Notes under the pieces: generated by a model | Seen by the model: the letters and a program-made list of their open reading frames with translations, nothing else | Database searches by the model: none | Told to the model about the DNA's origin: nothing | In this document: piece after piece, positions 1-3,793 of the stretch | How positions within the stretch are numbered: the first letter of the stretch is position 1 | How the letters are laid out: each line of letters starts with the position of its first letter | Program-made: the position numbers and the translations under genes | Source of the DNA: Deltaproteobacteria bacterium | GTDB lineage: Bacteria > Desulfobacterota > DSM-4660 > Desulfatiglandales > HGW-15 | NCBI GenBank assembly: GCA_030671095.1 | Contig: DAOVAK010000205.1 | Span: 1-5,742 of the forward strand | Length of the DNA stretch: 5,742 bases | Reading direction: 5' to 3'

Positions 1-124
1 CGCAGAAGCCCTCAGGATAAGTCCTAAGTTTTCCTTGGATTATTTAGCAAAGTCACGCCCACATATAGATCCAGCAAATACGGCGCGTTTCATTGAAGCT
101 CTGCGCAAGGCGGGGCTGAAGTGA
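1..124 (+). CDS. C-terminal end of a probable adenylate/guanylate cyclase-TPR protein (5' truncated by window)
   Basis: An open frame runs from the window edge (first full codon at position 2) through 40 codons to a TGA at 122-124. The translation includes LRISPKFSLDYLAK, then a DPANTARF segment, and ends in IEALRKAGLK. From memory, this is the usual tail of class III adenylate/guanylate cyclases that carry C-terminal TPR repeats. In those proteins the last TPR helix is followed by an 'L.P.FSL..L....P..dpa...rfi.aLrkAGl' tail. The catalytic domain and the repeats lie outside the window, so the product is inferred from the tail only. The gene converges on the pterin enzyme gene at 552-2756. 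No unusual base is seen in the visible part. It could be another TPR protein with the same ending. That the segment is coding is fairly sure; the family is moderately sure. Confidence 0.6.
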   Translation, partial: AEALRISPKFSLDYLAKSRPHIDPANTARFIEALRKAGLK

Positions 125-152
125 GGGAGGGCTTGCTACAACATCTAGTGGT

Positions 153-182
153 ACCCTTCTGAACCCCAAAAGTGAAGGGTTC
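153..182 (+). terminator. weak terminator-like hairpin after the cyclase-like gene
   Basis: The hairpin starts 29 nt after the TGA at 122-124. ACCCTTC (153-159) pairs perfectly with GAAGGGT (174-180) around a 14-nt loop. An alternative stem, GAACCC (161-166) with GGGTTC (177-182), uses the same right arm, so the two folds exclude each other. No T-run follows (the next bases are TTGCC), so it is not a classical Rho-independent terminator. It may be a transcript-end stabiliser or chance. Confidence 0.3.
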
Positions 183-364
183 TTGCCATAACGTTGAATC
201 TAGCCAAATTCAAGAATACAACTTATAAGTTTTTGGGCCTTTCCAAAGTCCACAAGTAGAAAAAAATAACGCAATCACAGTAGATTGAAGCAGATAGTAA
301 ACTGCAACTTTCACAGACGTCGTACATCACGATTTTGTAAGAGTATAGCGGAAAAATACCAACT

Positions 365-386
365 CAAGCAGGCTTATGACTGCTTG
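365..386. repeat. perfect 7-bp inverted repeat (hairpin)
   Basis: CAAGCAG (365-371) and CTGCTTG (380-386) form a perfect 7-bp stem around the 8-nt loop GCTTATGA. On the minus strand a TATTTTT stretch follows about 8 nt after the stem. That could make it a weak downstream terminator for transcripts running left from the pterin enzyme gene, about 165 bp past its stop. On the plus strand an A-run follows, so it would not terminate there. No protein is encoded here. Confidence 0.35.
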
Positions 387-491
387 CAAAAAACAGTGCT
401 TCCGAACTAATGAAATCGAGCGCAGTATGTATGATTTGGGGGCAAGGAATTTGTGATCTAATTTTGGTGAGTTTCAAACTTTTGTAAGACC

Positions 492-524
492 CCTTAAGAA
501 TACTGATCAAATCAAAACTTAAGG
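492..524 (-). terminator. weak inverted repeat downstream of the pterin enzyme gene
   Basis: CCTTAAG (492-498) and CTTAAGG (518-524) form a 7-bp inverted repeat with a 19-nt AT-rich loop, starting 27 nt past the TAA of the minus-strand pterin enzyme gene. Each arm contains the self-complementary CTTAAG, so the two also read as a direct repeat. No T-run follows on either strand. The location suits a transcript end between convergent genes, but the stem is AT-rich and the loop long, so the call is weak. Confidence 0.25.
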
Positions 525-551
525 CCTAAAAGATTGGGACATTCTTGGTTT

Positions 552-2756
552 TTAAGCAGAACTGACTTTATATACTTTGCAAAGGAGACCGCGAAGCGGC
601 CATCCTCCACTGATTCGATTGCAAACGTCAGGGTCATCATCCGTTAACACATTAATATTTGACTTCCAGACTCCATGAAGAGATGGTTCCGCTCCATCTT
701 CCTCCGGGAACCACCAGCCGTGCTGTGCATGGACCACTCTGGGATCGATCCCTTCAAGTATCTGGCATCTTTGCTTGATTCTTCCTCGGGGAGACTCGAT
801 CCATGCCCAATCTCCGTCCTCAATGCCCAATTCCTTTGCCGTATCCGGATGGATCTGCATGATGGGATGAGGGTGCATTTTTCTCATGGATTTTACTTGG
901 CGATGCTCTGAGTGATAGAAAGGTACATGTCGGCCGCCAGTCGTCAGGATAAGGGGGTATTCCTTTGCTAGGTCTGGGCGGCTGTAAGGGGATTCTGCTG
1001 GCTCATAATACTGAGGCAGTGGGTCATAGCCGAGGTCTTCAAGGGTTTTCGAATAAAGCTCAATCTTCCCAGTAGAAGTTGCAAAACCCTCCTTCTTATA
1101 TCGTTGATGCTCTTTTGGCGCGGAGAGATATCCACCTTTGTTCATAAACTCCCGAAAGGTTAGCCCGATTGGGCTTAGTCGAAAATCATACAGATCTTCA
1201 AGGGTCTCCCAGGGCCAATCATCCCTTTGGCCCAGTTGCAGCCCTAATTCCCGCCAGATATCATAGTCATCCCGTCGATCATATTGTCCCTCGACTGTTT
1301 TGGGCATTGCCCTTTCACTTCCAACGATTCCCGAGTAGGTCCAGAGCCAAGGTCTTTCCAAGTATGTGGTTGCGGGTAGCACATAATCGGCTAATTGGGC
1401 GCTGGGTGTCATGAAGAAATCCACAACAACATAAAGGTTTAAGCTCTTGAGAGCTTCATAAACGAGCTTCGTGTTCGGTACCGTCACCATAGGATTGCTG
1501 GAGAGGGTAATCATGCCTTTAACGGGGTAGGGTTCCCGCGTGAGGATGGCTCGGTATGTGGCGGGACCGTGTGCAAAGACTTCATAGGAGGTTCGGTTAA
1601 AGGCCTCATTCCCCCATACGTTTTTCACGTGGGCCTGTACCGAATCAAAGGCTTTTCGGGACATAAGACGGAAACGATCAATCCCAAGGGTCTTATTGAT
1701 CTGCTCTGCAGATAGCCTATCATGAGCTGCAATAGCCTGCTCGTGGATAATCCCGGGACAGGGCGTTGCAAAAACATCACCCCCTTTGACATCCACATTT
1801 CCGCAAAGAGCTGAAAGAATGAAGTGAGCCTGCAAAGTCTCGATGCTATTACCAAGATGTTCGATCCCCATGCCATGACTAGTGACCCCGGGTTTGAGTG
1901 TGGCGTACCATTCGGCGGCCTGACTTATTCTATCAGCAGGGATCCAAGTGATCTCTGCCACTTTGTCAATGGGATATTGCTGGGCCCTTTCCTTAAGTTC
2001 GTCAAACCCATAACACCAGTTTTCCACAAAGTCTTTGTCATAGAGTTCTTTCTGAATGATATGGTTAATTAGGCCGAGGGCTAGGGCGCAGTCTGTTCCC
2101 GGACGAATTTGAAGCCACAGATCGGCATGTTTTACAGAGTCTATCCGTCGTGGATCAATGACAATGATTTTTGCCCCATACTCTTTGCGTGCATTTTTGG
2201 CCGCTTTCCAGAATACATCCCAGTATCGTGGACCTCCCCCACCCCAGAGCAGCACACACTTCGTATTGGGGCGGACAACAGGGAACAGGCGCCACCCAAA
2301 AAGGACGTGGCTCATGACACAAAATGGGCCGTAGCAAATCTGTCCTGCCCCGGTATGATTGGGGGATCCAAGGAGATTAAAAAACCGCTGTCTGATCTCA
2401 TCATGTGTACGACCTGTTCCGCTTGTTGTGGCAATGGCTTCGGGACCATACCGATCGATGATCTTTTTCATTCGCTCGCAAATTTCTCCAAAGGCATCCT
2501 CCCATGAGATTTCTTGCCATGTGTTTTCTCCGCGTTCCCCTGCTCTTTTCAGCGGATAATTAAGCCTTCCGGGATGATAGAAATACTCGATGACATTTCT
2601 TCGGCGAGGACAGCCTTTGGTGACGGGATAGGAGGATTTTGTACCTGGGAAATCTTCATCGGGCTCCACAGAAACCAGGCGTCCAGCATCCACTGTGGCA
2701 GCCAACCGGCATGCATTGTGACATTGCACACATACTACCTTCTTTAATTCCATCAT
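552..2756 (-). CDS. acetylene hydratase-like molybdo/tungstopterin [4Fe-4S] enzyme (DMSO reductase superfamily)
   Basis: Complete 734-residue protein with the fold of bis-molybdopterin-guanine-dinucleotide enzymes. An N-terminal [4Fe-4S] site is visible as C9-x2-C12-x3-C16 with the fourth Cys at C49, followed by Arg51 where this superfamily carries a Lys/Arg between cluster and pterin. C141 (in QICYGPFC) sits at the Mo/W-ligand position. The MGD-binding segment IDPRR (200-204) and RPGTD (218-222) follows, and the C-terminal molydop-binding domain spans about 600-734 (TTGGRH, 605-610). Length and the stretch around LYDKDFVENWC (238-248) match my memory of Pelobacter acetylene hydratase (730 aa, tungsten). 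However, the catalytic Asp13 and Ile142 of that enzyme are His13 and Tyr142 here. Gut catechol dehydroxylases belong to the same wider branch, so the substrate is open. There is no Tat signal, which implies a cytoplasmic enzyme. No electron-transfer partner subunit gene is adjacent. Two ATGs occur in tandem (2756, 2753). The GGGAG at 2760-2764 is better spaced for the second; I give the outer boundary. Confidence 0.93.
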   Translation of the reverse strand: MMELKKVVCVQCHNACRLAATVDAGRLVSVEPDEDFPGTKSSYPVTKGCPRRRNVIEYFYHPGRLNYPLKRAGERGENTWQEISWEDAFGEICERMKKIIDRYGPEAIATTSGTGRTHDEIRQRFFNLLGSPNHTGAGQICYGPFCVMSHVLFGWRLFPVVRPNTKCVLLWGGGGPRYWDVFWKAAKNARKEYGAKIIVIDPRRIDSVKHADLWLQIRPGTDCALALGLINHIIQKELYDKDFVENWCYGFDELKERAQQYPIDKVAEITWIPADRISQAAEWYATLKPGVTSHGMGIEHLGNSIETLQAHFILSALCGNVDVKGGDVFATPCPGIIHEQAIAAHDRLSAEQINKTLGIDRFRLMSRKAFDSVQAHVKNVWGNEAFNRTSYEVFAHGPATYRAILTREPYPVKGMITLSSNPMVTVPNTKLVYEALKSLNLYVVVDFFMTPSAQLADYVLPATTYLERPWLWTYSGIVGSERAMPKTVEGQYDRRDDYDIWRELGLQLGQRDDWPWETLEDLYDFRLSPIGLTFREFMNKGGYLSAPKEHQRYKKEGFATSTGKIELYSKTLEDLGYDPLPQYYEPAESPYSRPDLAKEYPLILTTGGRHVPFYHSEHRQVKSMRKMHPHPIMQIHPDTAKELGIEDGDWAWIESPRGRIKQRCQILEGIDPRVVHAQHGWWFPEEDGAEPSLHGVWKSNINVLTDDDPDVCNRISGGWPLRGLLCKVYKVSSA

Positions 2757-2759
2757 AAT

Positions 2760-2764
2760 CTCCC
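2760..2764 (-). promoter_or_regulatory. ribosome binding site of the pterin enzyme gene
   Basis: On the minus strand the sequence reads TTGGGAGATTATGATGG. GGGAG lies 3 nt before the first ATG and 6 nt before the second. Usual spacing favours the second ATG (2751-2753), which would make the protein 733 residues. Cys9 and the cluster motif are unaffected. Confidence 0.6.
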
Positions 2765-2861
2765 AACGATTGAGGTCCTATTAGCCACTACAGATGACAA
2801 TAGATATAGACTACCTTAATGCTTCCAAAGCTAATCTATTTAGTTAGAAGGGAACTAATTA

Positions 2862-2891
2862 TGAATAGGCTGACATCGTATCTACTGTCAA
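2862..2891 (-). promoter_or_regulatory. candidate sigma-70-type promoter with perfect -35
   Basis: On the minus strand a consensus TTGACA (2886-2891) is followed after 18 nt by TATTCA (2862-2867, a poor -10). The better -10 match, CATAAT (2858-2863), lies 22 nt from the -35, beyond normal spacing. The position, about 100 nt before the pterin enzyme start, is reasonable. The -35 is overlapped by a TGACA/TGTCA dyad. Moderately weak evidence. Confidence 0.3.
2871..2890. promoter_or_regulatory. possible operator dyad TGACA-N10-TGTCA
   Basis: TGACA (2871-2875) and TGTCA (2886-2890) are 5-bp inverted arms 10 nt apart, one helical turn and a half centre to centre. The right arm lies within the -35-like TTGACA of the minus strand, so a bound protein could block or recruit RNA polymerase. 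No regulator gene is in the window and I do not assign the site to a family. Confidence 0.2.
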
Positions 2892-2921
2892 GGGAAACCG
2901 TTTTTCAAATTTCATGTCGAA

Positions 2922-2936
2922 ATCAATATTTTTGAT
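2922..2936. repeat. inverted repeat ATCAA-N5-TTGAT
   Basis: ATCAA (2922-2926) and TTGAT (2932-2936) are perfect 5-bp arms around TATTT. The site lies about 30 bp upstream of the candidate -35 on the minus strand, a usual position for an activator. The arm order is opposite to an FNR box (TTGAT-N4-ATCAA), so it should not be called one. Confidence 0.2.
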
Positions 2937-3050
2937 CTGACCAGGCCGACGTAGTTATACTTCATATCTTGCTTTATTCTGAGATACTGGAATTTGGATA
3001 TAGTTTGCCAAATATCTGCCTGAGAAAAGCCTAGAGAGGTTTCGATTACC

Positions 3051-3077
3051 AGTTCTAAGGTTGAAAAACCCGGAACT
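3051..3077. repeat. two-part hairpin with GAAA tetraloop
   Basis: AGTTC (3051-3055) pairs with GAACT (3073-3077). Inside it GGTT (3059-3062) pairs with AACC (3067-3070), closing the tetraloop GAAA (3063-3066). The two helices are separated by a 3/2-nt internal loop (TAA/CG). A GNRA loop appears only when the plus strand is transcribed. No T-run follows on either strand, so it is not a terminator. Confidence 0.35.
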
Positions 3078-3145
3078 ATAGATTACCCAAATAAACCTAT
3101 CGTTTTTCGGGGGTCAAGATTTTTTAGTATTTTGCCACGAATGTG

Positions 3146-3161
3146 CAATTCTCAAGAATTG
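3146..3161. repeat. 16-bp near-perfect palindrome
   Basis: CAATTCT (3146-3152) and AGAATTG (3155-3161) are perfect 7-bp arms around a 2-nt centre (CA). The loop is too short for an RNA hairpin of full length, so a dimeric protein binding site is the likelier reading if it is functional. It lies about 390 bp upstream of the pterin enzyme start and about 150 bp past the STAS-like gene stop. Confidence 0.25.
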
Positions 3162-3252
3162 TAGATTAATCGAAAGTCTTTTGGGCTACTTACCGATCAC
3201 ATGCAGCTGCAAGATATGGAAGTTCTAAAGGGAGGGCGATGTTACGTGCACT

Positions 3253-3284
3253 AAAAAAGGTTTCGTCTGGGGAACTTCAGGCGA
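3253..3284 (-). terminator. probable Rho-independent terminator of the leftward beta-oxidation operon
   Basis: Reading leftward, the hairpin starts 24 nt after the STAS-like gene stop. TCG-C-CTG pairs with CAG-A-CGA (arms 3278-3284 and 3263-3269), two 3-bp blocks with one C-A mismatch and an 8-nt loop. AAACC and six T residues (complement of 3253-3258) follow. The position and T-run fit a terminator; the stem is short and imperfect. Confidence 0.35.
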
Positions 3285-3308
3285 GGATCCAGGCTAGACG
3301 CGATGTAG

Positions 3309-3707
3309 CTACCGGGATTTTTCAAGCCAAGCCAAAGCTTCCTCTGCATCGTAGAACATCTGAAACTCAAACGGGGCATCTACCATCTCAGCCCATCCCT
3401 TGAACTGCTCCATAACCCCAACCACATATTCTTTCGGGGCTACAATCGCAACTCTACCCCCTCGTCTTTTCTCCAGTTGTTCAGGGGGTACTGTCCTCAG
3501 GTAAACGATGAGTTTATCAATGTGAGGCTGGCGTATGTCCACGTCAGCTTCCGCAAAATCCCAAAGTACATCCTTGGTAACTTCTCCAGAGAAGTACTCT
3601 TGCGCTGCCGTTAAGATTTCATCCACACTGACCTGTCCTGTGCAGACATAAATGATGAGGTCTTTCGATCGATCTTTGTGGATTACTATTGGAGCCATTG
3701 GAAACAT
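3309..3707 (-). CDS. SpoIIAA/STAS-like small protein, function unknown
   Basis: Predicted 132-residue soluble protein with no signal peptide or membrane segment. It shows an alternating strand/helix pattern: strand at 6-10, strand at 17-23 (LIIYVCTG), helix at about 27-39, strand at 46-50 (DVLWD), helix at about 61-73, strand at 85-91 (RVAIVAP), helix at about 93-108, strand at 113-118 and helix at 120-130 (AEEALAWLEK). The order, the 'LWD..eADv' segment and the 'gGrvAIVAP' segment resemble SpoIIAA-like/STAS-fold proteins common in Deltaproteobacteria, mostly unstudied. The Ser/Thr phosphorylated in anti-anti-sigma factors is not evident: DFAEADV stands there. It lies 86 bp after the acyl-CoA fusion gene on the same strand, so co-transcription is likely. 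An in-frame TAG directly precedes the ATG at 3705-3707. No Shine-Dalgarno sequence is near this ATG or the next one (3696-3698). Confidence 0.8.
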   Translation of the reverse strand: MFPMAPIVIHKDRSKDLIIYVCTGQVSVDEILTAAQEYFSGEVTKDVLWDFAEADVDIRQPHIDKLIVYLRTVPPEQLEKRRGGRVAIVAPKEYVVGVMEQFKGWAEMVDAPFEFQMFYDAEEALAWLEKSR

Positions 3708-3739
3708 CTAAGCAGCAGCAACGAGTGGTGTAGCAGCAC
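3686..3739 (-). other. possible 17-codon upstream mini-ORF overlapping the STAS-like start
   Basis: On the minus strand, purine-rich AGGAG (3753-3757) and AAGG (3747-3750) precede a GTG at 3737-3739 by 13 and 7 nt. This frame encodes 17 residues rich in Leu and stops at TAG (3686-3688), just past both candidate ATGs of the STAS-like gene. It could deliver ribosomes to a start that lacks its own binding site. The frame is short and could be chance. Confidence 0.15.
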
Positions 3740-3793
3740 CGAATTTCCTTTTCTCCTGAAACTGCTTATCGATTTATTTTTAAGGTGTCCCTT

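Larger units (their letters stand above)
125..551. other. non-coding AT-rich spacer between convergent genes
   Basis: This 427-bp stretch lies between the 3' ends of the cyclase-like gene (+) and the pterin enzyme gene (-). I found no convincing coding frame on either strand: stops are frequent and no frame has a plausible start with a recognisable protein. It contains three simple inverted repeats, listed separately (153-182, 365-386, 492-524). No tRNA, integrase, or IS terminal repeats with a target duplication are visible. Its base composition is visibly poorer in G+C than the flanking genes. Confidence 0.6.
2757..3308. other. non-coding control region upstream of the pterin enzyme gene
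   Basis: This 552-bp stretch has no convincing gene on either strand. It is AT-rich up to about 3230 and richer in G+C from there to the STAS-like gene. It holds the ribosome binding site and a -35-like element of the pterin enzyme gene. It also holds dyads at 2871-2890, 2922-2936, 3051-3077 and 3146-3161, and a terminator-like hairpin for the leftward operon at 3253-3284. This long leader and the hairpins suggest independent control of the pterin enzyme gene, which is inference. I do not recognise a known riboswitch, including a molybdenum-cofactor (Moco) or tungsten-cofactor type, but I cannot fold the sequence here. Confidence 0.55.

Noticed and set aside
2109..2507. A 132-codon plus-strand open frame
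   Set aside because: It lies wholly antisense to the N-terminal part of the pterin enzyme, over the segment coding the metal-ligand cysteine, and has no recognisable protein features.
552..2756. Naming the pterin enzyme acetylene hydratase
   Set aside because: The overall resemblance is strong, but the Asp and Ile needed for acetylene hydration are His and Tyr here, so only the family name is supported.
2861..2935. A 24-codon plus-strand frame (ATG at 2861) with a purine-rich AAGGG 8 nt upstream
   Set aside because: It is very short, unrecognisable, lies in the leader of a minus-strand gene and overlaps the candidate promoter.
2922..2936. An FNR box upstream of the pterin enzyme gene
   Set aside because: The arms are ATCAA then TTGAT, the reverse of the FNR order, and the gap is 5 instead of 4.
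3132..3149. A sigma-54-like element TTGCCACGAATGTGCAAT on the plus strand
   Set aside because: The invariant GG of the -24 element is GC, the spacing to the -12 GC is one base short, and no plus-strand gene follows.
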